Below, in pieces: positions 9,073 to 18,585 of a stretch of DNA of 64,000 nt. Position 1 is the stretch's first letter. Each line of letters starts with the position of its first letter. Source of the stretch: Roseateles hydrophilus. Its GTDB lineage: Bacteria > Pseudomonadota > Gammaproteobacteria > Burkholderiales > Burkholderiaceae_C. The notes beneath the pieces are model-generated. The model was not told the origin of the DNA, did no database searches, and saw only the letters and a program-made list of their open reading frames with translations. The position numbers and the translations under genes are program-made. Where the stretch lies: contig NZ_JAPPUY010000002.1 of the NCBI RefSeq assembly GCF_026712245.1, forward strand, positions 310,001-374,000, read 5' to 3'.

Positions 9073-11703
9073 TTAGACGACGATGTTGACCAAACGGCCC
9101 GGCACGATGACGACCTTCTTCGGCGCCTTGCCTTCGCTGAACTTGGCGAACTCGGGGTTGGCCAGCGCGGCGGCCTCGATGGCGGCCTTGTCGGCGCTTG
9201 CCGGCACCTTCACCGAGCCGCGCAGCTTGCCGTTGACCTGCAGCATCAGTTCGATCTCGTCCTGCACCAGCGCGGCCTCGTCGACCGTGGGCCACGGGGC
9301 GTCGAGCAGATCGCCCAGTTCGGCCGCGAAGCCGAGGTCTTGCCACAGCGTGTGGCTCAGGTGCGGCGTGGCCGGGTAAAGCACGCGCAGCAGCACCGAG
9401 AAGCCGTCGCGCACGGCCGCAGCCTGGCCTTCGGCCTTGAAGCCTTCCAGCGCGTTCAGCAGCTTCATCGCGCCGGAGACGACGGTGTTGTACTGCATGC
9501 GCTCGTAGTCGTAGCTGACCTGCTTGAGCACGTTGTGCACCTCGCGGCGCAGCGCCTTGCCGTCGCCGTTCAGCGCAGCGAAGTCGTTGCCACCGGCCTT
9601 GATGGCCTCGGCGTTGCGCACGCCGAAGTTCCACACGCGCTTCAGGAAGCGGTGCGCGCCTTCGACGGCGGCGTCGTTCCACTCCAGCGTCTGCTCCGGG
9701 GGGCTGGCGAACATCACGAACAGGCGGGCCGTGTCGGCGCCGTACTGGTCGATCAGGGCCTGCGGGTCCACGCCGTTGTTCTTCGACTTGGACATGGTCG
9801 TCATCTCGTACTCGAGACGCGTGCCGTCCTTCTTCAGCGTCGCGCCGGCGATGCCGCCCTTGTCGTCGTGGATGACGTCGATCTCATGGTCCCAGTAGTA
9901 GTCCTTGCCACCGCCCTCGGGCTTGTGGAAGAACGCGCCCTTGAGCACCATGCCCTGCGTCAGCAGCTTCTGGAAGGGCTCGGACACGTCCACGAGCTTG
10001 AGGTCGCGCATGACCTTGGTCCAGAAGCGCGCGTACAGCAGGTGCAGGATGGCGTGCTCGATGCCGCCGATGTACTGGTTCATCGGCATCCAGTACTTGG
10101 TGCCGGCGCCGACCATCGCGTCATCGTTGGTCGGGTCGCAGTAGCGCATGAAGTACCACGACGAGTCCACGAAGGTGTCCATCGTGTCCGTCTCGCGCTT
10201 GGCGGGCTTGCCGCATTTCGGGCAGCCGACGTTCAGGAAGCCGGCGTGCTTGTTCAGCGGGTTGCCGCTGCCATCCGGGATCAGGTCCTCGGGCAGCGTG
10301 ACGGGCAGGTCCTTCTCCGGCACCGGCACGACGCCGCAGTCATCGCAATGGATGATGGGGATGGGCGTGCCCCAGTAGCGCTGGCGGCTGATGCCCCAGT
10401 CGCGCAGGCGCCAGGTGGTCTTCTTCTCGCCGATGCCCTTCGCGGCCAGCAGCTCGGCCACCTTGTCGACGGCGGCCTTGTGGCCGAGGTCGTCCAGCAC
10501 GCCGGAGTTGACGCACACACCGCGGGTCTTGTCGCCATACCACTCGGCCCAGGCGTCGGTCGTGAAGGCCTCGCCGTCGACGGTCACGACCTGCTTGATC
10601 TCGATGCCGTACTTCTTCGCGAACGCGAAGTCGCGCTCGTCATGCGCCGGCACGCCCATCACGGCGCCGTCGCCGTAGCTCATCAGCACGTAGTTGCCGA
10701 CCCACACCGGCACCTGCGCGCCGGTCAGCGGGTGCGTGACGAACAGGCCCGTGGGCACGCCCTTCTTGTCCTGCGTGGCCAACTCGGCCTCGGTCGTGCC
10801 GCCGGCCTTGCATTCCTCAATGAACGCGGCGACTTCGGGCTTGTCTTTCGCAGCGATCGTCGCCAGCGGATGCTCCGGCGCCACGGCGCAGAAGGTCACG
10901 CCCATGATGGTGTCGGCACGGGTGGTGAACACCCAGAGCTTGTCGCCGCCGCCTTCGATGCTGTGCGGGAACGCGAAGCGCACGCCCTGGCTCTTGCCGA
11001 TCCAGTTCTCCTGCATCAGCCGCACGCGCTCGGGCCAGCCGGACAGGTAGTTCGGATCTTCCGGGTTGGCCACGGCCGACAGCAGCTCCTCGGCGTACTG
11101 CGTGATCTTCAGGTAGTAGCCTGGGATCTCGCGCTTCTCGACCAGCGCGCCCGAGCGCCAGCCGCGGCCGTCGATGACCTGCTCATTGGCCAGCACGGTC
11201 TGGTCCACCGGGTCCCAGTTGACGACCTGCGTGCGGCGCTCGGCGATGCCGGCTTCCAGCATCTTCAGGAACAGCCACTGGTTCCACTTGTAGTAGCTGG
11301 GCTGGCAGGTCGCGACCTCGCGGCTCCAGTCGATGGCCAGGCCCATGGCCTGCATCTGGCCCTTCATGTAGGCGATGTTGGCGTACGTCCACTGGGCAGG
11401 CGGCACCTTGCCCTTCATCGCGGCGTTCTCGGCCGGCAGGCCGAAGGCGTCCCAACCCATGGGCATGAGGACGTTGTAGCCCTTCATGCGCAGCTGGCGG
11501 GCCAGCATGTCGTTGATCGTGTAGTTGCGCACATGGCCCATGTGCAGCTTGCCCGAGGGGTAGGGCAGCATGGAGCAGGCGTAGAAGTGCGGCTTGCTCG
11601 CGTCTTCCGTGACGCGGTAGGCGTCGCGCTCGGCCCAGTAGGCTCGGGCGGCGGCTTCGATCTCGTTGGGGTTGTAGCTGGGCGCTTCGGTCTTGGCGTT
11701 CAT
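9073..11703 (-). CDS. leuS: Leucyl-tRNA synthetase
   Basis: Class I aminoacyl-tRNA synthetase charging tRNA-Leu in the cytosol. The HIGH motif appears as [15 protein letters not shown], the KMSKS loop as [11 protein letters not shown], and the large CP1 editing domain with the threonine-rich region ([14 protein letters not shown]) lies between them. A zinc-ribbon-like insertion (CDDCGVVP and CPKCGKP) is also present. The chosen ATG at 11703 gives 876 aa beginning [16 protein letters not shown], normal for the family; the ATG at 11724 upstream adds only seven odd residues. It is followed by lptE and holA, the usual arrangement in this order. Confidence 0.97.
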   Translation of the reverse strand: MNAKTEAPSYNPNEIEAAARAYWAERDAYRVTEDASKPHFYACSMLPYPSGKLHMGHVRNYTINDMLARQLRMKGYNVLMPMGWDAFGLPAENAAMKGKVPPAQWTYANIAYMKGQMQAMGLAIDWSREVATCQPSYYKWNQWLFLKMLEAGIAERRTQVVNWDPVDQTVLANEQVIDGRGWRSGALVEKREIPGYYLKITQYAEELLSAVANPEDPNYLSGWPERVRLMQENWIGKSQGVRFAFPHSIEGGGDKLWVFTTRADTIMGVTFCAVAPEHPLATIAAKDKPEVAAFIEECKAGGTTEAELATQDKKGVPTGLFVTHPLTGAQVPVWVGNYVLMSYGDGAVMGVPAHDERDFAFAKKYGIEIKQVVTVDGEAFTTDAWAEWYGDKTRGVCVNSGVLDDLGHKAAVDKVAELLAAKGIGEKKTTWRLRDWGISRQRYWGTPIPIIHCDDCGVVPVPEKDLPVTLPEDLIPDGSGNPLNKHAGFLNVGCPKCGKPAKRETDTMDTFVDSSWYFMRYCDPTNDDAMVGAGTKYWMPMNQYIGGIEHAILHLLYARFWTKVMRDLKLVDVSEPFQKLLTQGMVLKGAFFHKPEGGGKDYYWDHEIDVIHDDKGGIAGATLKKDGTRLEYEMTTMSKSKNNGVDPQALIDQYGADTARLFVMFASPPEQTLEWNDAAVEGAHRFLKRVWNFGVRNAEAIKAGGNDFAALNGDGKALRREVHNVLKQVSYDYERMQYNTVVSGAMKLLNALEGFKAEGQAAAVRDGFSVLLRVLYPATPHLSHTLWQDLGFAAELGDLLDAPWPTVDEAALVQDEIELMLQVNGKLRGSVKVPASADKAAIEAAALANPEFAKFSEGKAPKKVVIVPGRLVNIVV

Positions 11704-11743
11704 GCGCCAAATTGTAGGTGCCACCCTCCCGGTGGCCCTTCGC

Positions 11744-12169
<426 letters not shown>

Positions 12170-12171
12170 GG

Positions 12172-12813
12172 TCAGGCGTCGTTGTCCAGGAGCTCGCGCA
12201 GGTCGTGCGCGAAGCCTTCCAGGTCGGCCTCGCAGGCCGCCACCAGCTTGCCGAAGATGTTGTAGGCCAGCACTGCCGGAATGGCCACGGCCAGTCCCGC
12301 GGCCGTCATGATCAGTGCCTCACCCACGGGCCCCGAGATCTTTTCGATGGTGATGTTGCCGGCGGCCGAGATGCTGACCAGCGCGTGGTAGATGCCCCAG
12401 ACGGTGCCGAACAGGCCCACGAAGGGGGCCGTGGCGCCGATGGAGGCCAGCATCACCTGGCCGAACTGCAGCTTGGCCAGCACCGCGTGCAGCGCGTCGC
12501 GCAGGCGGCGCGTCAGGCGCGATTCACGCTTGGCCGAGGCGTCCAGCGTGGCGGTGCGCGTTTCGGCCGTGGCGGCGTCCAGCAGCGGCAGCAGCAGGCG
12601 TTCGGTGTCGAAGTTTTGCAGGGCCGTGCGGCCCTCATTCACGCCGGCTGCCGACCAGAACGCCGGCACGGCGCGCTGCAGCCCTTTGCGGGCGCGGCGC
12701 AGCAGCCAGGTCTTCCAGAGGATGAGCGCCCAGGCGCTGACCGACATGGCCAGCATGAGCAAGGCCACGCCGCGGCCAATCGCATCGCTCTGGGCCCAGA
12801 AGGTCGTGAACAT
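12172..12813 (-). CDS. exbB: MotA/TolQ/ExbB-family proton channel protein
   Basis: The 213-aa product has an N-terminal membrane helix (about residues 15-33), a cytoplasmic loop and the conserved channel region from about 120 on (GATAPFVGLFGTVWGIYHAL), then a last helix (LIMTAAGLAVAIPAVLAYN). These are the ExbB/TolQ signature segments. It forms the pentameric channel around the ExbD dimer encoded downstream. The start ATG lies one base after the dapB stop codon, so the pair is part of the bamE-dapB transcript. Confidence 0.92.
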   Translation of the reverse strand: MFTTFWAQSDAIGRGVALLMLAMSVSAWALILWKTWLLRRARKGLQRAVPAFWSAAGVNEGRTALQNFDTERLLLPLLDAATAETRTATLDASAKRESRLTRRLRDALHAVLAKLQFGQVMLASIGATAPFVGLFGTVWGIYHALVSISAAGNITIEKISGPVGEALIMTAAGLAVAIPAVLAYNIFGKLVAACEADLEGFAHDLRELLDNDA

Positions 12814-12814
12814 G

Positions 12815-13555
12815 TCAGCGGCTGAAGCCCAGCACGTCGTTCATGCCGAACAGTCCGGTCGTCTTGCCGCCGGCCAAGAAGCGCGCACAGCGCAGGCTGC
12901 CCTGGGCGTAGATGCTGCGGTTGGTGGCCTTGTGGCTGACCTCGATGCGCTCACCGATGCCGGCAAACAGCACGGTGTGGTCGCCGATGATGTCGCCGCC
13001 ACGCACGGTGGCGAAGCCGATGGTCGACGGATCGCGCGCGCCGGTGACGCCTTCGCGGCCGTAGACGGCGCATGCCTTCAGGTCACGCCCCACGGCGTCG
13101 GCGACGACCTGGCCCATCTGCAGCGCAGTGCCGCTGGGCGCATCGACCTTCATCCGGTGGTGGGCTTCGACGATCTCGATGTCGTAACCCTCGGCCAGCG
13201 CGCGGGCGGCCATGTCCAGCAGTTTGAGCACGACGTTGACACCCACGCTCATGTTGGGCGCGAAGACGATGGCCGTGCGCTCGGCGAGCTGGGCGAGCTG
13301 GGCCTTCTGGGCGTCGTCGAAGCCGGTGGTGCCCACGACGGCCTTCACGCCCAGGTCGGCGCAGATGGCCAGGTGTTCCAGCGTCGCCTCGGGGCGGGTG
13401 AAGTCGATCAGGACATCGGCACCGGCCAGGCCGGCGCGCACGTCATCGCCCTTGTCCAGCGTGACGTGCAGCGTGCAGTCGTCGGCGGCCTGGACGGCCT
13501 CGATGAGCATCTTGCCCATGCGGCCCGAGGCCCCGGTGATGGCAACCTTGATCAC
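12815..13555 (-). CDS. dapB: 4-hydroxy-tetrahydrodipicolinate reductase
   Basis: Lysine and diaminopimelate pathway enzyme that reduces 4-hydroxy-tetrahydrodipicolinate with NAD(P)H. It shows the nucleotide-binding start [11 protein letters not shown], the catalytic [15 protein letters not shown] segment and a C-terminal substrate domain ending [19 protein letters not shown] start it at the GTG at 13555, which overlaps the bamE stop (GTGA) and gives the normal 246 aa. The frame stays open further upstream, but that part is antisense-like read-through of bamE and has no family similarity. Confidence 0.95.
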   Translation of the reverse strand: MIKVAITGASGRMGKMLIEAVQAADDCTLHVTLDKGDDVRAGLAGADVLIDFTRPEATLEHLAICADLGVKAVVGTTGFDDAQKAQLAQLAERTAIVFAPNMSVGVNVVLKLLDMAARALAEGYDIEIVEAHHRMKVDAPSGTALQMGQVVADAVGRDLKACAVYGREGVTGARDPSTIGFATVRGGDIIGDHTVLFAGIGERIEVSHKATNRSIYAQGSLRCARFLAGGKTTGLFGMNDVLGFSR

Positions 13556-14121
13556 GAGCCGGCTCCCGTCTTGGCATCCAGCGGCGGATAGACGCGGCCG
13601 GGCGCCGGGCCTTCGGCGGCAGCGGTGGGGGCCGGCTCGGCGCTCTTCTTGGGCGGCGGCAGCGCGGCGCGCTCGGCGTCGCTCAGGGCCAGCTTGGGCT
13701 GCTTGCTGCCAGGCTTGAAGGTGTTGATGGCGGAGACGAACTCGTTCTCCGTCGGCAGGTCGTCGGGCACCGTCAGCGCCTTGAGCTTGTCGCCGTCGAA
13801 CTCGGCGACCACCAGGCGGTGCTGCTCTGGCGCGCCTTGGCGGCGGATCGTGAACGGGTAGTCCCAGCGCGACTCGTGAAAGATGTCGGTCAGCAGCGGC
13901 GACCCGAGCAGGTCGCGCACCTGCGCCTTGGGCATGCCCGGCTTGACGCGAGCCACCATTTCCTTGGTCAGCACATTGCCCTGCACGACCTCGACCCGGT
14001 AGGGCGTCAGCACGCCCAGCACCTTGTCGCCGGTGATGGTGGGCAGCGAGTCCCATGTGGGCAGGTAGGAGCAGCCGCCAAGCAGCGCGAGCAGCGGGAG
14101 AGAGGCAAGCAGGGGACGCAT
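13552..14121 (-). CDS. bamE: Outer-membrane assembly lipoprotein BamE (OmlA/SmpA)
   Basis: A 189-aa lipoprotein subunit of the BAM complex, which inserts beta-barrel proteins into the outer membrane. The signal peptide ends in LLALLGGC, and the mature part contains the SmpA/OmlA fold with [18 protein letters not shown] and [21 protein letters not shown]. The C-terminal 50 residues are Pro/Ala/Lys-rich and look disordered, longer than in Escherichia coli BamE. The ATG at 14121 sits directly before the signal peptide. It is divergent from fur, a conserved arrangement in Burkholderiales, and heads the long leftward gene block. Confidence 0.92.
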   Translation of the reverse strand: MRPLLASLPLLALLGGCSYLPTWDSLPTITGDKVLGVLTPYRVEVVQGNVLTKEMVARVKPGMPKAQVRDLLGSPLLTDIFHESRWDYPFTIRRQGAPEQHRLVVAEFDGDKLKALTVPDDLPTENEFVSAINTFKPGSKQPKLALSDAERAALPPPKKSAEPAPTAAAEGPAPGRVYPPLDAKTGAGS

Positions 14122-14169
14122 GGGCGGCTGAAGATGGGACGGAGAACGCCCGCCGAGGGCTCGGCTGGC

Positions 14170-14175
14170 TATGAT
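14170..14175 (+). promoter_or_regulatory. Possible -10 element of fur
   Basis: TATGAT at 14170-14175 lies 46 bases before the fur ATG in the short space between bamE and fur. No convincing -35 hexamer is seen at the right distance, and no clear Fur box was found here. Confidence 0.35.
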
Positions 14176-14221
14176 CGCGCGGATTCTAGCGGGGGCCCTG
14201 TCGGGCTCCGGCCCACGCGCC

Positions 14222-14662
14222 ATGCCCACTTCTGCCAAGACCCAAACCAGCGACATCAAGAACAGCGGCCTCAAGGCAACGCTGCCGCGCATCAAGATCC
14301 TGGAGATCTTCCAGCGCGCCCAGCAGCGCCACATGACGGCCGAGGATGTCTACAAGGCCCTGCTCGGCGACGGCGCTGACATCGGTTTGGCGACGGTGTA
14401 CCGGGTGTTGCAACAGTTCGAGCAGGCGGGCCTGCTCAGCCGCAACCATTTCGAGACCGGCAAGGCCGTTTACGAGCTCAACGAGGGGCACCACCACGAC
14501 CACCTCGTCTGCCTGAACTGCGGCAAGGTCGAGGAGTTCTACGACGCTGGCATCGAGTCGCGCCAGAACGCCATCGCCACCGAGCGCGGCTTCCAGCTGC
14601 AGGAGCATTCGCTGGCGCTGTACGCCACCTGCATCAAGGCCGACTGCCCGAACAAGGGCTGA
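14222..14662 (+). CDS. fur: Ferric uptake regulator Fur
   Basis: Iron-responsive repressor. The 146-aa product has the winged-helix DNA-binding domain ([21 protein letters not shown]), the [17 protein letters not shown] metal site and the second cysteine pair region near the C-terminus ([12 protein letters not shown]). These cover the structural and regulatory metal ligands expected of Fur. The ATG at 14222 begins [20 protein letters not shown], the normal N-terminus; an in-frame ATG at 14171 is probably inside the promoter. The gene ends 16 bases from the stop of the convergent hprK. Confidence 0.96.
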   Translation: MPTSAKTQTSDIKNSGLKATLPRIKILEIFQRAQQRHMTAEDVYKALLGDGADIGLATVYRVLQQFEQAGLLSRNHFETGKAVYELNEGHHHDHLVCLNCGKVEEFYDAGIESRQNAIATERGFQLQEHSLALYATCIKADCPNKG

Positions 14663-14678
14663 GCCGCGTCGCTGCGGG

Positions 14679-15635
14679 TCAGTCCAGCGACCCGCTGTCG
14701 ATGGCGCGCTGATGGCGCTCGACGAATTCCTTGTAGGTGTCGATGCCGCGCAGCTGCAGGATGGTGTTGCGCACGGCAGCCTCCACCAGCACGGCCAGGT
14801 TGCGGCCGGCGTCCACGGCGATGACGACCTTGCGCACGGGCATGCCCAGCACGTCCTCGTACAGTGGCTCGTAGGGCAGGCGCTCGAAGTCGCGCTCCAT
14901 CGTCTCCTTGCGCACCAGGTGCACGATGAGCTTGAGCCGCATCTTGCGGCGCACCGCCGTCTCGCCAAAGATGGCCTTGATGTCCAGCAGGCCGATGCCG
15001 CGCACCTCCAGCAGGTTCAGCAGCAGCGCCGGGCAGCGGCCTTCGATGGCGGTCTGCGCGATGCGGAAGAAGTCCACGGCGTCGTCGGCCACCAGTCCAT
15101 GGCCGCGCGAGATCAACTCCAGGCCGAGTTCGCTCTTGCCCAGGCCCGACTCGCCGGTCAGCAGCACACCCAGGCCCAGGATGTCCATGAACACGCCGTG
15201 GCGCGTCGTGCGGTTGGCGAACAGCTGTGACAGGTAGCCGCGCACCAGGTCGATGACGTGACCGGCAGACTCGTTGGTGCGGAACAGCGGGATCTCGGCG
15301 CGGTCGCACATGGCCACCAGGCGCGGAGGCGGCACCGAGTCGTCCGCGATGATGATGACCGGCGGCTCCAGCGTGACGATGCGCGAGATGCGCCTGTCCT
15401 GGATTTCGGTGCTTTCCTGGCTCAGGTACGCCACCTCACGGCGGCCGACGATCTGCACCCGGTACGGGTGGATGTAGTTCAGGTAGCCGACCAAGTCGGC
15501 GGCGCTTTGCGCGTCGCGCACGGCGGCTTCGTCGAAGCGGCGCTCAGGGTGGGCGTGGCCGGCAATCCACTCCCAACGCAGCGCCTCGCGGTGCTCTTCA
15601 AACAGCCGCTCGGCACTGATGGAGGTGGGTTTCAT
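14679..15635 (-). CDS. hprK: HPr kinase/phosphorylase
   Basis: A 318-aa bifunctional enzyme that phosphorylates a serine of HPr and removes it again. The N-terminal HprK domain is followed by the catalytic domain with the P-loop [15 protein letters not shown], the HprK signature [16 protein letters not shown] and the late segment [19 protein letters not shown]. In Gram-negative bacteria it belongs to the nitrogen-related phosphotransferase (PTS-Ntr) regulatory chain. It lies 73 bases downstream of ptsN in the same direction, consistent with an hpf-ptsN-hprK group. The rapZ gene that often follows is absent; fur comes next on the other strand. Confidence 0.95.
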   Translation of the reverse strand: MKPTSISAERLFEEHREALRWEWIAGHAHPERRFDEAAVRDAQSAADLVGYLNYIHPYRVQIVGRREVAYLSQESTEIQDRRISRIVTLEPPVIIIADDSVPPPRLVAMCDRAEIPLFRTNESAGHVIDLVRGYLSQLFANRTTRHGVFMDILGLGVLLTGESGLGKSELGLELISRGHGLVADDAVDFFRIAQTAIEGRCPALLLNLLEVRGIGLLDIKAIFGETAVRRKMRLKLIVHLVRKETMERDFERLPYEPLYEDVLGMPVRKVVIAVDAGRNLAVLVEAAVRNTILQLRGIDTYKEFVERHQRAIDSGSLD

Positions 15636-15708
15636 AGAGCCGCCAGACGGGCTTGGGCGCCAGGACCGCCCCCGGCGCGTGGTTGTTCAGGGGTTGCGCG
15701 AGGCGTTT

Positions 15709-16179
15709 TCAGGCGACGGACTTCAGCGGCTCCCAAGCCGCGATCAGCTTGTGCAGCGTCTGCGCTTCCGGCTCGCTCTTGAGTTGTTCGCGCAGTTCGC
15801 GATCCGACAGCATTTCGGCGATTTCGGACAAGATTTCCAGGTGCCGCTGCGTGGCAGCCTCGGGCACGAGCAAGAAGATCAGCAGCCCCACCGGTTCGTC
15901 GTCAGGCGCATCGAATGCGATCGGCTGCTGCAGGCGCAGCACAGCAGCCAGCGGGTTTTTCAGCCCTTTGACGCGGCCGTGCGGGATGGCCACGCCGTGA
16001 CCCAGACCGGTGGATCCCAGGCGTTCGCGAGCGAACAGGTTGTCGGTGACCAGCGCGCGAGCCATCTGGTGATGGTTCTCGAACAGCAGGCCCGCGTGTT
16101 CGAAGGCGCGCTTCTTGCTGGACGCATCCACGTTCACCAACACGTTGTCGGCGGGCAGGATGGCGGCGAGACGGTTCAT
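15709..16179 (-). CDS. ptsN: PTS IIA-like nitrogen-regulatory protein PtsN
   Basis: EIIA-Ntr, the phospho-acceptor at the end of the PTS-Ntr chain, which regulates potassium and other processes by protein contact rather than sugar transport. The phosphorylated histidine lies in HGVAIPHGRV, and the fold features GLLIFLLVPEAATQRHLEILSE-type segments. At 156 aa it is the usual size. It lies between hpf and hprK; a terminator hairpin (16392-16415) separates it from hpf, so ptsN may have its own promoter in the 210 bases upstream. Confidence 0.94.
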   Translation of the reverse strand: MNRLAAILPADNVLVNVDASSKKRAFEHAGLLFENHHQMARALVTDNLFARERLGSTGLGHGVAIPHGRVKGLKNPLAAVLRLQQPIAFDAPDDEPVGLLIFLLVPEAATQRHLEILSEIAEMLSDRELREQLKSEPEAQTLHKLIAAWEPLKSVA

Positions 16180-16391
16180 GGGCAGATACCTGGCGTCGGG
16201 GGCGCCTGGTGGGCGCGGCCGCAGCCGGGTTGTGGGTCAATCAGAGGTACGGATTATGGAACTGCGCGTCGTTTTCAGGAGGGCGCGTGGCCTTGCTGGC
16301 GTTGAAAACGTCCTTCGTCACCCCTGAATGCGGGCTTTTGCGGCACTGCAGCAACAGCCGTCGAAGCGCGCGTAGCGTGACGCGCAAATGA

Positions 16392-16415
16392 CAAAGCGGC
16401 CGAGCGGCCGCTTTG
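16392..16415 (-). terminator. Rho-independent terminator after hpf
   Basis: CAAAGCGGCC at 16392-16401 pairs perfectly with GGCCGCTTTG at 16406-16415 around a 4-base loop. On the minus strand it is followed by a short T-containing tail. It lies just after the hpf stop. Confidence 0.8.
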
Positions 16416-16433
16416 ACGGTGCGAGGGCGCGGG

Positions 16434-16775
16434 TCAGCGCGCTGGCAGTTCAAGGCGCTTGGCCGAGGCGTGGTGGTGGTCTTGCACCTTGTCCTTGTGG
16501 CGGCACACCTGGCGATCCAGTTTGTCCATCAGTTGATCGATGGCGGCGTACATGTCTTCGTGGGCCTGTTCGACAAAGATGTCGCGGCCCTTCACGTGCA
16601 GCGTGACTTCAGCGCGCTGGCGTCGTTCCTTCTCCTTTTGCTTCTCTACGGTCAGCAGGACGTTGATATCAACAACCTGGTCGAAGTGGCGAGTCACACG
16701 ATCCAGCTTGGTGAGCACGTATTCGCGCAGCGCCGGGGTGACTTCGAGATGATGGCCACTGATCGTCAGATTCAT
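16434..16775 (-). CDS. hpf: Ribosome hibernation promoting factor (sigma-54 modulation protein family)
   Basis: A 113-aa short-form HPF/YfiA protein that binds the 30S subunit and inactivates or dimerises ribosomes in stationary phase. It has the family start [20 protein letters not shown], then [18 protein letters not shown] and [20 protein letters not shown], ending in a basic tail. The start at 16775 is fixed by a strong GAAAGGAGG ribosome binding site. A longer frame upstream reads low-complexity DNA. In many relatives rpoN lies directly upstream; here corA occupies that side, so the group has been separated from rpoN. Confidence 0.94.
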   Translation of the reverse strand: MNLTISGHHLEVTPALREYVLTKLDRVTRHFDQVVDINVLLTVEKQKEKERRQRAEVTLHVKGRDIFVEQAHEDMYAAIDQLMDKLDRQVCRHKDKVQDHHHASAKRLELPAR

Positions 16776-16779
16776 AAAG

Positions 16780-16788
16780 CCTCCTTTC
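16780..16788 (-). promoter_or_regulatory. Strong ribosome binding site of hpf
   Basis: GAAAGGAGG on the minus strand, four bases before the ATG at 16775, is nearly a perfect anti-16S match and decides the start of hpf. Confidence 0.85.
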
Positions 16789-16822
16789 AGAGGAATGGGT
16801 CGAGAAAAACGGAACCAAAAAC

Positions 16823-16883
16823 TGGGGAAGGGGGGAGGTAGGAGGAGGGGTCTTTCGAGTAGCGGAGGTGGGTGGGAGTGGGG
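16823..16883 (+). other. G-rich tract upstream of hpf
   Basis: Runs of two to six G on the plus strand, such as GGTGGGTGGGAGTGGGG at 16867-16883, make a possible G-quadruplex region in the DNA. They put a C-rich leader in any hpf transcript that starts upstream. No coding potential is seen here. Confidence 0.5.
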
Positions 16884-17043
16884 AATCGACGAGCCCAGTC
16901 TGCGCGCAAAGTGACTGCGTGACAAGGGGATGACAGCCAGCTTTTGCTTCCGCCGACGCCTCGCTTTTGCGTCTTCTTTCACGGCTTGCGTGGGTGCAAT
17001 AATCTGCGGCTATTTCCGCTACGGAGTTCTACTTGGACAGCGA

Positions 17044-17152
17044 TCACCCTCGGTGACCGTCCACTCCCGCCGGCGGCCTGCAACAGGCCGCGCCCGCCCG
17101 GAGTGAGACGGTTGACTGACCCCGCCACCCCGGACGGCGCCCGGCGTCGTCC
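17044..17152 (+). promoter_or_regulatory. Structured 5' leader of corA (three stem-loops)
   Basis: TCACC/GGTGA pair at 17044-17056. A long central hairpin joins ACCGTCCACTCC (17056-17067) with GGAGTGAGACGGT (17100-17112) with one bulged A, and its top is GCGGCCTG/CAGGCCGC with a CAA loop (17073-17091). A third hairpin pairs GGACGGCG (17132-17139) with CGTCGTCC (17145-17152), including one G-U pair. The last stem ends 26 bases before the corA ATG. This looks like a cis-acting RNA leader of a magnesium transporter gene, but I cannot match it to a named riboswitch class. Confidence 0.6.
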
Positions 17153-17178
17153 TTTGCCAGCGCTGCTGGAGACGATGC

Positions 17179-18171
17179 ATGCTGAATGTGTTCACGCTGG
17201 ACAATGGCCGCTTGAAGGGCGGGTTGTTCCAGGAAGAAATCGAGACCGCGGAAGACCTGGCGCTGTCACGCCCGATCTGGGTGGATCTGGAGAGTCCCAG
17301 CGCCGAGGAGAAGGGCTGGATCCGCGATCGCTTCGGGCTGACCATCCCTGAAGACATCGTCGACGAGGACTTGGAGGAGTCGGCGCGCTTCTACGAGGAA
17401 GACAACGGCGAACTGCACATCCGTTCCGACTTCCTCATCGAGGGCGGCGAGGACGCTGACGGTGGCAAGCCGGCGCGCAATGTGCGCGTGGCGTTCATCC
17501 TGTTCAACAACGTGCTGTTCTCGGTGCATAACGAGGATCTGCCCGTGTTCCGCTTGCTGCGGCTGCGAGCGCGCCGCATTCCGGCGTTGATCGAGGATGC
17601 CAAGGACGTGCTGCTGAAGCTCTACGACGCCGACGCCGAGTATTCAGCTGACGTGCTGGAGGGCATCTACGACAAGCTGGAAGCCGTCAGCGCCCGCGTG
17701 CTGAAGAGCGACGTGACCGACGCCGAGGCCGGCGAGGTGCTGTCAGCGATCGCCCGTGAGGAAGACTTGAACGGCCGTATCCGCCGCAACGTGATGGACA
17801 CGCGCCGCGCGGTCAGTTTCATGATGCGCAGCCGCATGCTGAATGCCGAGCAATTCGAGGAGTCGCGGCAGATCCTGCGTGACATCGACTCGCTGGACTC
17901 GCACACAGCCTTCCTGTTCGACAAGATCAACTTCCTGATGGATGCCACGGTCGGCTTCATCAACATCAACCAGAACAAGATCATCAAGATCTTCTCGGTG
18001 GCCAGCGTCGCGCTGCTGCCGCCCACGCTGATCGCGTCCATCTACGGCATGAACTTTCAGCACATGCCGGAGCTGCAGTCCGAATGGGGCTATCCCTTCG
18101 CGCTGACGCTGATGCTGCTGTCTGTGGCCGCGCCCTTCATCTACTTCCGCCGCAAGGGCTGGCTGAAATGA
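17179..18171 (+). CDS. corA: CorA-family magnesium/cobalt transporter
   Basis: A 330-aa inner-membrane channel for Mg2+. A large cytoplasmic N-terminal domain with many acidic residues and the long stalk helix (RRAVSFMMRSRMLNAEQFEESRQ region) leads to two C-terminal membrane helices. The selectivity motif is YGMNF at about residue 289, followed by the acidic loop QHMPELQSEWGYP and a basic end RRKGWLK. All CorA features are in place. The start ATG at 17179 has GGAG at about 17168-17171. The gene stands alone between the structured leader and a strong terminator. Confidence 0.95.
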   Translation: MLNVFTLDNGRLKGGLFQEEIETAEDLALSRPIWVDLESPSAEEKGWIRDRFGLTIPEDIVDEDLEESARFYEEDNGELHIRSDFLIEGGEDADGGKPARNVRVAFILFNNVLFSVHNEDLPVFRLLRLRARRIPALIEDAKDVLLKLYDADAEYSADVLEGIYDKLEAVSARVLKSDVTDAEAGEVLSAIAREEDLNGRIRRNVMDTRRAVSFMMRSRMLNAEQFEESRQILRDIDSLDSHTAFLFDKINFLMDATVGFININQNKIIKIFSVASVALLPPTLIASIYGMNFQHMPELQSEWGYPFALTLMLLSVAAPFIYFRRKGWLK

Positions 18172-18174
18172 CGA

Positions 18175-18200
18175 GGGCCCGTGTCGTGCGACACGGGCCC
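18175..18200 (+). terminator. Terminator hairpin after corA
   Basis: GGGCCCGTGTCG pairs perfectly with CGACACGGGCCC (12 bp, 2-base gap) directly after the corA stop, followed by GGGTTGT. The T-run is weak but the stem is very stable. Confidence 0.75.
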
Positions 18201-18553
18201 GGGTTGTAAAAGCGGCCGCGGAACGCCTCGAAGCCAATGAGGGAGGGAGGAGGAGAAGGGCTCCGAGATTGCAGCTCTGTACTCAGAGAGGTTGGGCGGC
18301 CTAATTCCTGCAGACGAGCCCGCGGTCGGCGGGCTGAATTCGGGTTTGTGCGGTGTGTAGCCGGCATGGGCGGTTGACGGTGCGCGAGCTGTCTCGTTGT
18401 CACTGCTTCTGGTGACGATTGTTGCCCGGTGCGGCAGGAGCCAGGCGCATGTCCGCGTGCATGAGATGTGGCCTGCAAACAGTGCCTGCACGGGGCTTTC
18501 CGACGGGTTGACCTTGGCCCTGTGAGGTCAGAACTCGGCGCGCCGCCTGAACT
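18201..18553. other. Non-coding stretch between corA and the ferritin-like gene
   Basis: About 350 bases without a credible gene. A 7-bp hairpin AGCCCGC/GCGGGCT lies at 18317-18335, followed by GAATTCGGGTTT, and a TTGACC box lies at 18508-18513. I see no conserved RNA or repeat. Confidence 0.4.
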
Positions 18554-18573
18554 TTTAGAATCCGGGCTCTAAA
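18554..18573 (+). promoter_or_regulatory. Dyad TTTAGA-N8-TCTAAA overlapping a -10-like box
   Basis: A perfect 6-bp inverted repeat with 8-base spacer, 12 bases before the ATG of the ferritin-like gene. It overlaps TAGAAT (18556-18561), a good -10 hexamer. It could be an operator or a short leader hairpin. Confidence 0.5.
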
Positions 18574-18585
18574 CGAGGATTCACC

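Noticed and set aside
14122-14221. Fur box in the bamE/fur intergenic space
   Set aside because: No GATAATGATAATCATTATC-like 19-mer or good half sites were seen.
17044-17178. Known riboswitch (M-box, ykkC or NiCo type) before corA
   Set aside because: The stems do not carry the conserved core words I know for these classes, so only a structured leader is claimed.
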